A stretch of DNA of 64,000 nucleotides from Sthenelais limicola (GCA_942159475.1 OW804095.1:146424314-146488313); one strand, 5' to 3'. Shown: positions 42,346 to 53,994, counted from the first letter of the stretch. The notes: generated by a model from the sequence alone, not told the origin. Made by a program: numbers and translations.

Positions 42346-42433
42346 AGCAACGCAACAAAACATCGACAGAGTCGACACGCGTATTTTGATATGATTATTA
42401 AATGTATTTTGGCTTAATTTTGCAATAAAAAAA
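42346..42433 (+). mobile_element. Retroposon 3' end with A-tail, copy 1
   Basis: GCAACGCAACAAAACATCG, then CAGAGTCGACACGCGTATTT, and an A-run at the end. The same terminus occurs at 47981-48081. Confidence 0.6.
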
Positions 42434-42439
42434 AAATAT

Positions 42440-42535
42440 CTTCAGAAAATGGACACTCGGCAGCTCTACACATTTAGTAAATTCTGCTAAATTAGACTGA
42501 AAAATTGTCAATACTAGGTATATCTGAGTATATTA
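42440..42535 (+). mobile_element. GGGTCAG relative (subfamily 2), left half
   Basis: Resembles the first 95 bp of the 49167-49388 copy, then breaks at GAGTATATT. The right half seems to resume at 42896, so later DNA, including copy 5, lies inside it. Confidence 0.5.
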
Positions 42536-42655
42536 TAACGTTTTCTACAGCCGATGCCTAACTTGGCTATCGTGCTAATAGTCGCACCAATGACGCTATA
42601 CAAACTGTTATACAGTTATATATATTTTCACAAATATATCACATTATGGATATAT

Positions 42656-42890
42656 GGGTGAGATTTTCAGAAAATGTACAATTCACCTTCGCAAATCCTC
42701 TCAAATAACCCAAATTTCAGACGAAAATAAAGTTCAAAATACAGTTCAACCTAACCAAACAGATTGCTAGAATCAATGCAATGCTGAATACACTCGAATT
42801 TACCTAGTATTGACCGAATTGCAGTCTAATTTAGCAGAACTTACTAAATGTGTACAGTTGCCAATTGTACATTTTCTGAAAATCTGACCC
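42656..42890 (-). mobile_element. GGGTCAG element, copy 5, with ATAT target duplication
   Basis: Ends GGGTGAGATTTTCAG and CTGAAAATCTGACCC between ATAT flanks. Confidence 0.85.
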
Positions 42891-42895
42891 ATATA

Positions 42896-43028
42896 TATGG
42901 ATTTGCCTTGATTCAAACAATCTGTATGGTTATGATGAACTGAATTTTTAACCTTAGTTCAGTCTTAAATTCGGATTATTTGAGAATATTTGTGGAGGCC
43001 AATTGTACATTTTCTGACGATTTGACCC
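42896..43028 (+). mobile_element. GGGTCAG relative (subfamily 2), right half
   Basis: Starts in TTGCCTTGATTCAAACAATC and ends CTGACGATTTGACCC, matching the right half of the 49167 and 60150 copies. Confidence 0.6.
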
Positions 43029-43039
43029 ATATATTATAT

Positions 43040-43276
43040 GTGTCAGATTTTCAGAAAATATACAATTGGCAGCTGTACACATTGAGTAAATTCTGCTAAA
43101 TTAGGCTACAACTTTGGCAATACTAGGTAAATTCGAGTATATTCAGCATTGCATTGGTTCTAACAATCTGTTTGGTTAGGTTGAACTGTATTTTGAACTT
43201 TATATTTTCGTCTGAAATTTGGATTATTTGAGAGGATTGGTGAAGGTGAATGGTACATTTTCTGAAAATCTGACCC
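43040..43276 (+). mobile_element. GGGTCAG element, copy 6
   Basis: Full length; left end GTGTCAGATTTTCAG, right end CTGAAAATCTGACCC. Confidence 0.8.
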
Positions 43277-44049
43277 AAGACCAATCGTGGCATTGTCCCT
43301 TCATCCGGAGGGTACAGGAGTGGGCCTGGTGCATCTGGCAACGTCTGATTTTGATTTGATTTGAAAAATATTTTTGTTCATGTCGAAGACATTTTTATAC
43401 ACGTAGGTCAAATATTCTCAGACTAGCCTGATTTTATTCAACACATTTAAAGCAAATAGTCAAAATAATTAATCAGGCATTTAAGTAGAATGAAATAATA
43501 TCCGCTCAGGGTTCGTTAAGTGTAGTTTAACCGTTATACATAATGCTAGAAAATATTACAATCCATTCTGACGACATACATTACAAGTATGTTTATAGTT
43601 TAGACGTTTTTAAAATAATTCCCTCCACCAGCGCCGTGCTTCTACACGCTGACCATTATTAATACATCAGAATATTCAAGATAAATTTCACATTATTTTA
43701 GACATGTGTCCAAAAAGGTATGTATGATCGCACACGTCTTCTCTGGATTTAATGTGTTTAATGGGCGGACTACATGGTGGACCTAGATAGAACCTAATGA
43801 GAATGTGGTACAAGGGACACTATTGCACTGTCCGAGATGTTTGTTTTTTCGTGGCCCACGCACGAGCCAATAAGTGAGTGGGTTACGAAAAAAATCATTG
43901 CGGACAGTGTAATAGTATCCCTAGTTCCACATTCGAATTTAGGTTCTATATTTAATCCCACGATGCTATGCTTACTTTATATGGCACGCGTTGAACTGGT
44001 GCAAATTACCACACTACTCCCGCCCATACAAATAGCATGTGGTACATAT

Positions 44050-44283
44050 GGGTCAGATTTTCAGAAAATGTACAATTTACTTTCACCAATTCTCTGAAAT
44101 AACCCAAATTTCCGACAAAAAAAGGTTCAAAATACAGTTCAACCTAACCAAACAGATTGCTAGAATTAATGCAATGCCGAATATACTCGAATTTACCTAG
44201 TATTGACCCAATTGCATCCTAATTTAGCAGAATTTACTAAATGTGTAGAGCTGCCAATTGTATATTTTCTGAAAAACTGACCC
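44050..44283 (-). mobile_element. GGGTCAG element, copy 7, with ATAT target duplication
   Basis: Ends GGGTCAGATTTTCAG and CTGAAAAACTGACCC between ATAT flanks. Confidence 0.85.
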
Positions 44284-44294
44284 ATATACATCAA

Positions 44295-44414
44295 CGTGGA
44301 GTAAATACAAATCCCCTATTACATGGAAGGTCTCATTTTGAGAGGACCATTACCTTTTTGTCAAAACACTCTCATGACAAATAAAGAACTCTATTATCTT
44401 ATCTTATCTTATAA
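44295..44414 (+). mobile_element. LINE-type 3' end with TATCT tail
   Basis: CTCATGACAAATAAAGAACTC followed by repeated TTATC units is typical of a LINE 3' terminus. No coding part remains. Confidence 0.5.
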
Positions 44415-44959
44415 TAATCTATATAATTGCTCTAACTGTAAAGATCGATAACTGTCGTAATTAACGTGCCTATGTTTTTTGTTTTTTTTAAATATTTGTA
44501 TTGGCCAGAAACATTTTAAACAGTCATTAGTAAATTACGCATGACCATAATATGGTGCTTTTCGTGCGTTGCCAGGTCAAAATCAACATCATAATTCAAA
44601 TACAAATATTCAATTGAGCAGAATGGTATCAATATCAATTAATTCAAACGTCTCAAACTTTGTCGTTCAACACTAATATACATACGCTAGCTATTCCTCT
44701 ATGAACGATATTCAAATCAAATAGTTGTAGTTTCAAAGCGTTTCTCCTATATGGACAGCATACAGATAACTTCATTTCTTTGTTTCTGGTACAAACCGCA
44801 AAACCCAATGATAAAAAGATTGGTCAGATATAAAAACCGTGTTACAAGGAATAACATGTTTCTGATGTTGGTATTTGATTCATTTCATTCAGCTAACCGG
44901 GCTTCATTTAGCAATATAACGTGTTACCAAGTGTATTTTACACTCAATAGCTCACGTCT

Positions 44960-45194
44960 GTATTGCACCAGCAAGGTAATCGGTCAATAATGCACTTTCT
45001 AGAAATTATTATTATTCATACTTACATGTACCGACCGCCTTCTAGATATCCAATGCAGGATGAACACACTTGTGACGTGATGTAACTACTTCGTCTAACT
45101 TTTTCCTAAATGCATCTATTTGCGGTCTATTTGCCCTTTCAATGGAGTTTTTTCTCGAGGCTGCGATAGGGATCAATCCACTCTATGATGTATA
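44960..45194. repeat. Segmental duplicate, gene 3 unit (partial)
   Basis: TACTTACATGTACCGACCGC, then CTAGATATCCAATGCAGGATG, CTATTTGCCCT and CAATCCACT match 14525-14690 and 6420-6570. A GGGTCAG element interrupts it at 45196. Confidence 0.65.
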
Positions 45195-45195
45195 T

Positions 45196-45430
45196 GGGTC
45201 AGATCACCAGGAAATGTACAATTCACCTTTACCAATCGTTTGAAATAACCATAATTTCAGACGAAAATAAAGTTCAAAGTACAGTTCAACCTAACCAAAC
45301 AGATTGCTAGAATCAATGCAATGCCAAATATACTCGAATTTACCTAGTATTGACCAAATTGTAGTCTAATTTAGCAGAATTTACTCAATGTGTACAGCAG
45401 CCAATTGTACATTTTCTGATGATCTGACCC
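45196..45430 (-). mobile_element. GGGTCAG element, copy 8, with ATAT target duplication
   Basis: Ends GGGTCAGATCACCAG and CTGATGATCTGACCC between ATAT flanks; inserted in the segmental duplicate. Confidence 0.85.
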
Positions 45431-45950
45431 ATATAAATGATCTATGAACACCAATCATTCAAAGGCTGCTGAGAAGCAGATAAAAATTGATATGACTGGG
45501 TGTTTGGGATTTCCAAACAGGTGGAGGAGGAAGTCCCCTTTCCATCACATCAGAATAGAATACTAATTATAATATTTCTGGTCATGGATTGATATTGAGA
45601 TGTAGGTTACTGCTCAGAAGACCATATCATAAATATATATTCTTATACACATTTTATTGACAAATTTCACATTCGTGATACGTTTCATGTCAAGCAAAGT
45701 TTACAAAATCATCAAAATCTAATTCAACCTTTACATAATAACAATTTTAATTATATCTGTACCTTTTAATTCTATACATAATTATATTACGATTTATCAG
45801 AATCGCATCTTTCTTTACATTTACATAGAACTACTCTCCTCAACGATAGTAATACTTTTCTTTATAATTTTCTTTGCCCGAGTATATGTTAAAAACAAAA
45901 TCATTATACATTATACATATCGGTCCAATGCTATTACTCCTTCCATAGTT

Positions 45951-46175
45951 GGGCCAGATTTTCAGAAAATGTAGCTGTACACATTTAGTAAATTCTGCTA
46001 AATTAGGCTGCAATTTGGTCAATACTAGGTAAATTCGAGTATATTCGGCATTGCATTTATTCTAGCAATCTGTTTGGTTAGGTTCAACTGTATTTTGAAC
46101 TGTATTTTCGTCTGAAATGTGGGTTATTTGAGAAGATTGGCGAAGTTAAATTGTACATTTTCTGAAAATCTGACC
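45951..46175 (+). mobile_element. GGGTCAG element, copy 9
   Basis: Ends GGGCCAGATTTTCAG and CTGAAAATCTGACCC; about 9 bp missing after the left end. Confidence 0.8.
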
Positions 46176-46438
46176 CAGTGGTGTTATAGATACGGTTGCC
46201 CTGGTATCTAGGTTGCCCAGGGGTGTAGACCCTGTTCACATGGAAATTCCCAATCTCCAATATTGTAGATTGATACAAATTCCTTTTTTTTTTTTTTTTT
46301 TTGCAAATCCAATTTATTTCCTTAAAAATAACATAGGAGCAAAACATATGTTACATCGAGGTAATCTTTTTCTACAGAAGGAAGTGGGTCCTGAGGGGGG
46401 AGTGAAATCTTTTAGATTTCTAACTAGACGTATAAAGA

Positions 46439-46651
46439 CTCTCTAGGCCCAAAGTTGAGAGAATCCCTTCAAACGAAGGAAAAGCCTCTCACCTCAAACC
46501 GCAAAGTGCCATTATAATTCCACTAAGACCGCAAGATGTCATTAAATTCCCATTAAAACACCTAGTCTTAAGCCAGGAAACCGATTAGCAAAGTAGGGTC
46601 AAATAACTAACATACCATACTTTTCTGATATGAGGGTTTGGACCTAGAGTG
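46439..46651 (+). mobile_element. Short inverted-repeat element, TIR CTCTAGGCCCAAA, copy 1
   Basis: It starts ACTCTAGGCCCAAAGTTGAG and ends with the near-complement TTTGGACCTAGAGT. The second copy is at 49920-50138. Confidence 0.75.
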
Positions 46652-47454
46652 ACGACAAGTACTTTTTAAATAATGAGAGTGGTTGGGGAAGAACAATCCC
46701 TTTACTCTTATGATCTTAAATGAACAATAAACTCTTCTATATCGCCTGCAAGCCTTCTCCAAATAACATTTTCTTCTTTGCTACCATTTTGAGCGGCCAG
46801 AGCATATCTAACCACTATACATCTCGATCGTTCTCAACTCGTATATAGCTGACAAAGTATCGCGTTCATTTTGCTGTATAGGTAATAAATCAATATAATT
46901 AAAAAAAACTGTTCATCCTTTCATATGACGCGGTGCAGAAAGAGATAATGATATCAATTTCTGGGGATTTTTGGTTGTCATATAAATGTTTTCCAATAGA
47001 GAAAATGGTTCACGATAATAAAGATGCAAGGTTGCACGTATGTTATATGCATTTATCTAAATAGTATCAATATAATGAATATCTGTATTAATTATGATGT
47101 TATAATGTCAGCCATGCTATATAATTTGAGAGAAACCCTAATGAATGGTAGGCTCATTGACATTTATTTTGTTTATAATTCTGTCACCATGGTTCGATGA
47201 TGCCCCGGAAGAATCGACCAACAATGTCTATTCTCAAGTCTTTCATTATTGCTCTTTAGAACTGAGGACGGGAAGATTTTCAATATGAAATTGAAAGGAA
47301 TATCTTCACTTGCTCATATATTTATTTATCTTACCATAGGTTCTAAGCATATTTTCCTTGTACGGATTGACCCTTTTTATTATGTTTTGCTGTCTTGTCC
47401 CTATGTGTGTAAGGAAGAAATCGAGACATAGGGAAATAATTGGAATTTTAGTCT

Positions 47455-47696
47455 ACACTGAAATAAAAAAAAATCTGGACCTTTCGGGAGCCATTACACC
47501 AGAAATATACTGCGAAATCCTCTGAACCTTGTGTGAGATGACTTTCAGCTGCGTGTGGAAAGAATGGGACAGGGTTTTTTTTAAAATCGAAATTACCTGA
47601 GAATGTAGATTTGAAGATGCAGAGTGCCCTATAAATCTTCTCTTTGTATTCGTACAAAGTCTAGACCGTTGAGCTATACTTCCAGACAGTGTCACC
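47455..47696 (-). mobile_element. tRNA-like SINE candidate
   Basis: In minus orientation the 5' part reads GGAAGTATAGCTCAACGGTC, with a polymerase III A box (TAGCTCAACGG), a tRNA-like stem-loop (CTTTGTAC-GAATACAAAG) and a weak B-box-like TCTTCAAATCTA. It ends near a T-run. The structure fits a tRNA-derived SINE rather than a tRNA gene. Confidence 0.45.
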
Positions 47697-47980
47697 TTGG
47701 TTTATAAATATGTTTATTAGTATGAATCATTCCAGGGGCATGCTAGTGTTACAGGCATAATATAACAACATCATGATGAACTGATATATGTATAGAAGCA
47801 AACTGAATAGACGAATTGTATTGTATTGTTTAATAACATGTAAAGACATGGAGAAGATAAGGATGCTTGTGATTTCGAATGAATTTGTTGGGTTGAAGAT
47901 GAATCGGTAAAATACTAGTAAATTGTATATGCTATATATAAATGTGTAATATGAAATTAGAATTGATTAGAATCTGGAAG

Positions 47981-48081
47981 GCAACGCAACAAGACATCGG
48001 CAGAGTCGACATGCGTATTTGTTATGATTGTATTAAATGTGAATGGCCTGATTTTTGAAAGAAAAAAAAAGAAAAAAAAGA
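47981..48081 (+). mobile_element. Retroposon 3' end with A-tail, copy 2
   Basis: GCAACGCAACAAGACATCGG, CAGAGTCGACATGCGTATTT and a terminal A-rich tract; matches 42346-42433. Confidence 0.6.
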
Positions 48082-48920
48082 TGTCTAGAAGCCCGTCTCC
48101 TTTATGATGAATAAAGATATATTAGTATTATTGCTGCTTGCTAAATGTGAATATTTTCCACGCGGACATTACCACCCCAACTGAACAGAACAAATAATTG
48201 ATTCAGAGAAATGTAAATCAATGTAAAACACCCATCGTTCGTGAAGATCAACTTTTATGTAAAATTGTGCTTTTTGTCTGAACTGCTATGGAGAAATAAA
48301 CATCTGCTGTTTAAAAACAAAAAAAGGTGATTATTTATTCATTTCCAGATATATTCCATCTATATATCCGATATATGTTTTTATATATGTTTTGATTTTG
48401 ATTATTTGTCTGATTGATAATGTGATTGGTTGATCGAGGGGTGACGAGTCTTACGATATACTGGAGCCCTTGAGCCTGACAGTAGATATGTGTTAAATAG
48501 GAAAGTAATTTTGGTTTAAAATAGGGATCAGCTGAAAATTTTAGAACGGTCATGATTTAGACACTGCACTGGGGTGGTTCTTATCTTTGATTTTTAATTC
48601 TGGATGTTTCGAATTACCCCTTGATATACATACTTTATTGATATGGATTTCTCAGATGTTTAAATATAATTATTATCTGAAAACATTTGTTTTTGTCAGC
48701 ACTGACTGAGAATATTGTACTCGATACATTATACATGTAGTAGATGAATAAACTATTAAAATGTCTAGAACCTGACTTGTTTATACTGGGAATAAGTGTT
48801 TGTCACGATGCAAATGCTGATGGTCCAGACGTCTAGAAGCTGTATTTAGACAGGGGCTCATGGGATAATTTGTCAAAAGGTCTTACGGTCCGGATCTAGG
48901 CCTACATGGATGTGTAAAAG
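48082..48920. other. Non-coding interval
   Basis: No gene or clear element is seen. Confidence 0.35.
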
Positions 48921-48924
48921 GGTC

Positions 48925-49154
48925 AGATTTTCAGAAAATGTACATTTAAACTTCACCAATCTTCTCAAATAACCCAAATTTCGGACGAAAACTAAGTTCA
49001 AAATACAGTTTAACCTAACCAAACAGATTACTAGAATCAATGCAATGCCGAATATGCTCGAATTTACCTAGTATTGACCAGATTGCAGCCTAATTTAGCA
49101 GAATTGACTAAATATGTATAGCTGCCAATTGTACATTTTCTGCAAATCTGACCC
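48925..49154 (-). mobile_element. GGGTCAG element, copy 10, with AAAA target duplication
   Basis: Ends GGGTCAGATTTTCAG and CTGCAAATCTGACCC, flanked by AAAA on each side. Confidence 0.82.
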
Positions 49155-49166
49155 AAAAGTGTGTCT

Positions 49167-49388
49167 GGGTCAGATCTTCAGCAAATATACAATCGGTAAA
49201 TCTACACATTTAATAGATTCTGCTAAATTAGACTGTAAAATCGCCAACACTAGGTATTTGATATTGCCTTGATTCAGACAATCTGTTTGGTTATGTTGAA
49301 CTGAATTTAGATCTGATTTAAGTCTTAAATTCGGGTGATTTGAGAGGATTGGTGAAGACGAAATGTAGATTTTCTGGTGATTTCACCC
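49167..49388 (+). mobile_element. GGGTCAG relative (subfamily 2), full copy
   Basis: Ends GGGTCAGATCTTCAG and CTGGTGATTTCACCC. The interior differs consistently from the main family (TTGCCTTGATTCAGACAATC), defining a subfamily. Confidence 0.75.
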
Positions 49389-49450
49389 ACCTAGATCTAA
49401 CATTCGTTTCGGAAGCAGGTCAAAGTCACTTAACAGTCTAGTAACAGATA

Positions 49451-49781
49451 AAAAAGTTAAATCTCTAGTAGAAATCAATAAAGATGAAAAGAAAAGGTGG
49501 AGAAGTCTCTTTGCGGACTTAACAGACATAATAGATAGAAATAAATAAATTGTAACCATAAAAGAAAGCATAATTTAAGCTGATAATAAGATAAAGTGTA
49601 TAAATGAAAGCAAAAACTAATACGGTGATGTTCTTCTATTTTTTTAATTTACCGTCAAATGAAAACGTGTGAAGGGCCTATGTATCTTTCGATGTAGACT
49701 GGTCTAGAAGAGAGATGAGATTTGTTGACATATTGAATAAAAAGAAGTTGTTGCAAAAAAAAAAAAAAAAAAGTTAAATCT
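49451..49781 (+). mobile_element. Retrocopy with poly(A) tail and target duplication
   Basis: AAAAAGTTAAATCT occurs at both ends. The insert ends in an 18-base A-run. Its 5' part has a plus frame ending SLVEINKDEKKRWRSLFADL then TDIIDRNK and a stop, which looks like a protein C-terminus. It could be a truncated processed pseudogene or a LINE end. Confidence 0.5.
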
Positions 49782-49919
49782 TAAAGTATGTATAGACAAT
49801 CAATCATGAAGACACTGTGTGATAATGAGAGAGAGAGAGAGTAGAATTACATCTCTGGTCATGAACCTTGACCATGAAGTATGGTTCAAGTGATTGGTCT
49901 TGGTGCTGTATATTCTAGC

Positions 49920-50138
49920 CAGTCTAGGCCCAAAGTTGAGAGAGCACCTTCAAACGGAGGAAAGGCCTCTCGCTTCAAACCGCAAAGTGCCATTATAATT
50001 CCATTAAGAGCGCAAAATGTCATTATATTCCCATTAAAACCCCTATTCTTCAGCCAGGAAACGGATTAGCAAAGTAGGGGTCTAATCACTGACATAGGCT
50101 ATCTTTCTTTTCGGATCTGAGGGTCTCGACCTAGAGTG
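49920..50138 (+). mobile_element. Short inverted-repeat element, TIR CTCTAGGCCCAAA, copy 2
   Basis: Closely matches 46439-46651, with interior landmarks CCGCAAAGTGCCATTATAAT and TTAGCAAAGTAGGG. Confidence 0.75.
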
Positions 50139-50559
50139 TAGCTTTTCACTACGTGTTTTAAGGCATGCTAAGCTATGCATAGAAAATGTAAATGATAGGT
50201 TTCACCATAAGAATGCATGCTTGATTACATTTTCTGATATTCTGAGAATTTTAAGCAATTTGCAAAAGATTGAATTAATTATTAAAGCTTTGTGATCATC
50301 AGCCTGAATGAAAAGGAAACAATAATTATAAACATGCCAATCCAGGTACGCCTAAAAAAGGAAGACAGTAAAGGGAATATATGATATATATTTCTTTGGC
50401 TCGGCTCATGTGTATTTCTTGATAGCAATCCCCCATGAGGAATAAAGAAAGAGAGAAAAAGGAGAAAAACACAACATCCGTTCCGACTGGATCTCCAGCT
50501 TTGAATGTGCCGGAAGTGGCGGTTGACCAAGCAACCCCCACTTCCGGAAAGTCAATGTC
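50139..50559. other. Non-coding interval
   Basis: No supported gene seen. Confidence 0.3.
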
Positions 50560-50574
50560 AAGGTGATTCGTTGT

Positions 50575-50611
<37 letters not shown>

Positions 50612-50624
50612 AGGTGATTCGTTG
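50560..50624 (+). mobile_element. Poly(A)-only insertion with 14-bp target duplication
   Basis: AAGGTGATTCGTTG occurs at 50560-50573 and again at 50611-50624, separated by 37 bases that are almost all A. This fits a LINE-mediated insertion truncated to its tail. Confidence 0.75.
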
Positions 50625-51600
50625 CCGCTTCGATATAGAAGCATTTATAACCATTCTGGCTATCCTAACCATACAAAGATAGATCCCCTTGATTTTAGAC
50701 TTTAAAGCCGGTGATGCTAAATCATGCACGTATGACAGGAGATCTCGAAACCATTTCCAGAATATTATTTTATTTCACGATTCGCGCGGCGATCATTTCC
50801 ACCTGTTGTTAAAAGTTATGACAAATTTGAAGTCGTTAATAGTACATATTGCTCAATAGGCACTGTGAGTTTGAAAGATGAATAATAACACAGTTAAATA
50901 AATTGAGTTTTAGCGAAATTTATTTCTTTTCAAAAGAATTTGTCCACCATGAAAAGTTAAAGTGGCCACTGGACAAAAACGTCCTTTTCGACCACCTTAT
51001 ACGCATAAAAATGGCAAGCATATCAATGACTCTTTCGGGTCAATTGAATAAGGATTGAATCAATGTTGTCTTTTGTCTAAAGACTCATGGAGGGTGCAAA
51101 TCCATTTTAGCAGTAAGCTTCTGGCTCTGTCATGTATGACAAAATGGACTGGTAGTATAGTAACACCAAAATAAAAAATAAGAGCTCCCGCATCCATTAC
51201 GTTTAGCCTACATTTGTATCTGATCAATGATTTAAGCATTCAGTACGTTTACTTCATACTGTTACTATTGAGTAATGACAAGCAATTTCTGTATAGAATA
51301 TGGACGAGGCATTATATATCTAATGTAACACGTGAATGTAAACGGTGGATATGAGTATTGTGTTGTGAAAAGCCTGATATGAATACTGGCACCCTTTACT
51401 GTAATGTATAATGTATTTTGAAGTGACTGATCATACACACCCTCTTTGTAGCAAGGGTAAGATGTGTTAGGTAATGGATTGTAGACATGTCTGATTGTTC
51501 AGTTCAATGAAAATAAACAAGTAGTGTGTATGGTGGAAGACGCGAGATAGATGTATCTACAAATTATATGAAATCACTTGGCAAAGCTTGATAGAAATCA
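50625..51600. other. Non-coding interval
   Basis: No gene or repeat recognised with confidence. Confidence 0.3.
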
Positions 51601-51601
51601 T

Positions 51602-52019
51602 ATATGTGATGTGTTTTAGGAAAATGAGTCATAAGTCGCAAAAAATAGATTTTGAGATATCATTATATTTGAATAGAGGAGATCAAGCCGATTCCAATGA
51701 TAGTAAACAGTCTTATAATCTAATAAGTATTTCTAGATTTTAAGTTTGATATTTTCGTTTTTGAAAAAAAAAGTTTCCAATATTCCTGGGGGTAAATAAA
51801 CAGTAAAGTAACTAAATGTAGTCCATATGAGGACCTTTAAAACGAGAGGATATATTACATAGATTGTCCTGAGATTTGATACATCGATTGACATAACTAT
51901 AAGTGACAAACTCTCCAAAAATCAGAACATTCCAATAATGTGATCTTGTGAAAAAAAACACTTTGAAAAATATCAATTTTGCGACTTATGACTCATTTTC
52001 CTGAAACACATCACATATG
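51602..52019 (+). mobile_element. Inverted-repeat element, TIR ATGTGATGTGTTT, copy 1
   Basis: About 418 bp with near-identical 45-bp inverted ends (ATATGTGATGTGTTTTAGG, then AAAATGAGTCATAAGTCGCA). The interior is AT-rich and non-coding. A diverged copy lies at 63150-63557. Confidence 0.8.
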
Positions 52020-52900
52020 TTGTTATGCGTACTTTTTGTAATTGTATGAAAAGTTGTGGTCAATAAAAACTTTTTTTATAAATACGTTATATTGAATAAA
52101 TACAGCTTCCATGTAATGAGTTGATCTTCTAACCAAATACGCCAAGGTTTATCACAAATGATTAAACTTGTTTGAGAACGTATGAACCAGGCTATTGGAC
52201 ACTATTGGTAAATAATCATGTCAATTCATGATTCATTGTGGTAGCAAAGTGATGTATTTGATTAAACTTTGTTTCCATGGGAGTAAAACATTTATTTCGT
52301 TGAGAAATAATAAGTTATCAGAGACCTTACAATTTAGGGGGTTCGTGAGAAAGAATTGGTCAGAGTACCTAAATACAAACAGGAAAATGGACCAAAATAA
52401 GCCATGACTTTTTACCTTGTTCCCATGGTTACCATTCTATTCCATTTGAGTTACCATGGAAATAATGCCTATAGTATTAATTGCCATGTTGTATGCTTTA
52501 AGGTGATACGATACCTCCTATATTATAATGTGTTACAACCTAAAATGTCCATAGATATCCAAAATGTGGCCTCCTTGCCCAAATGGGCAACAATTGGCCG
52601 CGTAGCCCTGGCAACAGTAATTGTTGCCAAGGGAAGCGAAAAGGTTAGTAATCGTTTCGAGTGATGTCAGATTGACCAACTTTGTGCACAGAAGACAAAG
52701 ATGGAACTTTAAAAAATATTAATTAAATATTATTATTTAAAGTCAATGATATAACGTTGTACTACATGTATATTGAAAATGTCCTCTATATTTGTATTCA
52801 TGTAAAAAGTACAGGAAATGGCCAAAAGCTTCTGCAGTGCAGTTGATCCAGCTCGACCAGTCAGGTTCAGAAGGCCGTTTTGAACACCTAAATCTCAGGG
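52020..52900. other. Non-coding interval
   Basis: An 86-codon plus frame at 52404-52664 (with LPKWATIGRVALATVIVAKG) spans repeats of TTGCCAAGG/TTGCCC and has no recognised domain; I do not call it a gene. Confidence 0.3.
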
Positions 52901-52904
52901 GGTC

Positions 52905-52978
52905 ATTAACTCTTTAGCCTTAGCCTTGTGGTTAAGCTTATCGCTGGATGTGGAATCGAGGAATGTGGGTGTCTGGAC
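52905..52978 (+). mobile_element. tRNA-like SINE head candidate
   Basis: TAGCCTTGTGGTTAAGC resembles a polymerase III A box and GGAATCGAGGAA a B box about 30 bp later. No clear acceptor stem is seen, so a functional tRNA is unlikely. Confidence 0.35.
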
Positions 52979-53286
52979 CTGACTGCGACCGTCAACCAAG
53001 TATTGAAATAATTACAATGAGTTATAATCAGTTACAGATAAAATGAATGACTAATTATTAGATGATTAATATTATTTACAGCAGATACAATTAACACAAT
53101 AATGACTAGTAAAATCAAGCCCCAGATTCTCTAAATTCATCAACTACAGCGCGCACAAGAGACACAAGAGACAGTTCAGTTGTACAAGTAAATACAGAAC
53201 ATGGTCAGAACATCGTTATATCGATCTTGAACAATCAGGATTTACATACCTGTAGAAGATGAAATTAACATTTCAAATTGTTAAGG

Positions 53287-53528
53287 GTCAGATCCTTAAA
53301 AAAGCACAATCGGCAGATCTACACATTTAGTAATTATTATCTATCAAATTCAGCTAAATTATACTAAAAACTTGTCAATACTCGGTATATCTAAATATAT
53401 TTGATATTACCTTGATTCAAACAATTGGTTGGGCTAGGTTGAACACATTTTTTAACATCATTTTTGTCGTAAATTTGAGTTATTTGTGAGGATTGGAGAA
53501 GGCGAATTGTACAACATCTGGTGATTTC
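53287..53528 (+). mobile_element. GGGTCAG relative (subfamily 2), diverged
   Basis: Left end GGGTCAGATCCTTAA, right end CTGGTGATTTCACTG; interior TTACCTTGATTCAAACAATT matches subfamily 2. Confidence 0.65.
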
Positions 53529-53994
53529 ACTGTAGCAAGTAATAACATGGTAGACGCGTTATTATACCTGTTATGAACATGTCAACTTTTGTGCCACGGC
53601 TATCCAGGTCTTATTACTTGACTTCTGTTCTTGTCACGTTAATTTTCAAGCTACCACAATGGGGTGTGACGTAACGGACGCCAGTAAGATGGTGGGCGGT
53701 GGACCATGACAAACCCAAAGCTAGGATGGGTGGGAGGGGGTGTTGTTCAGTAGAGCGTGGAAAGCTTCATATGGATAGTGGGGAAATTAAATTAATGAAT
53801 ATCATATTGCGTTTCAATTATCATATTAGGACTGAAATGTACAAAATGAAAAAAAAATATTTTACAAAAAAAAATATATAAAAATCTGGTTTATTATGAT
53901 AATTACACATCATACTCATGGACAACAGAACTTATATTTCATTAACGTTTTATAGATTTTATTATGGGTAAAACATACAGGTATATACAATCAT

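Noticed and set aside
49384..49500. Minus-strand frame with hydrophobic stretch MVTIYLFLSIMS
   Set aside because: It is antisense to the A-tailed retrocopy and has no paralog.
52404..52664. 86-codon plus frame
   Set aside because: No domain or splice support; part of it repeats TTGCCAAGG/TTGCCC phrases.
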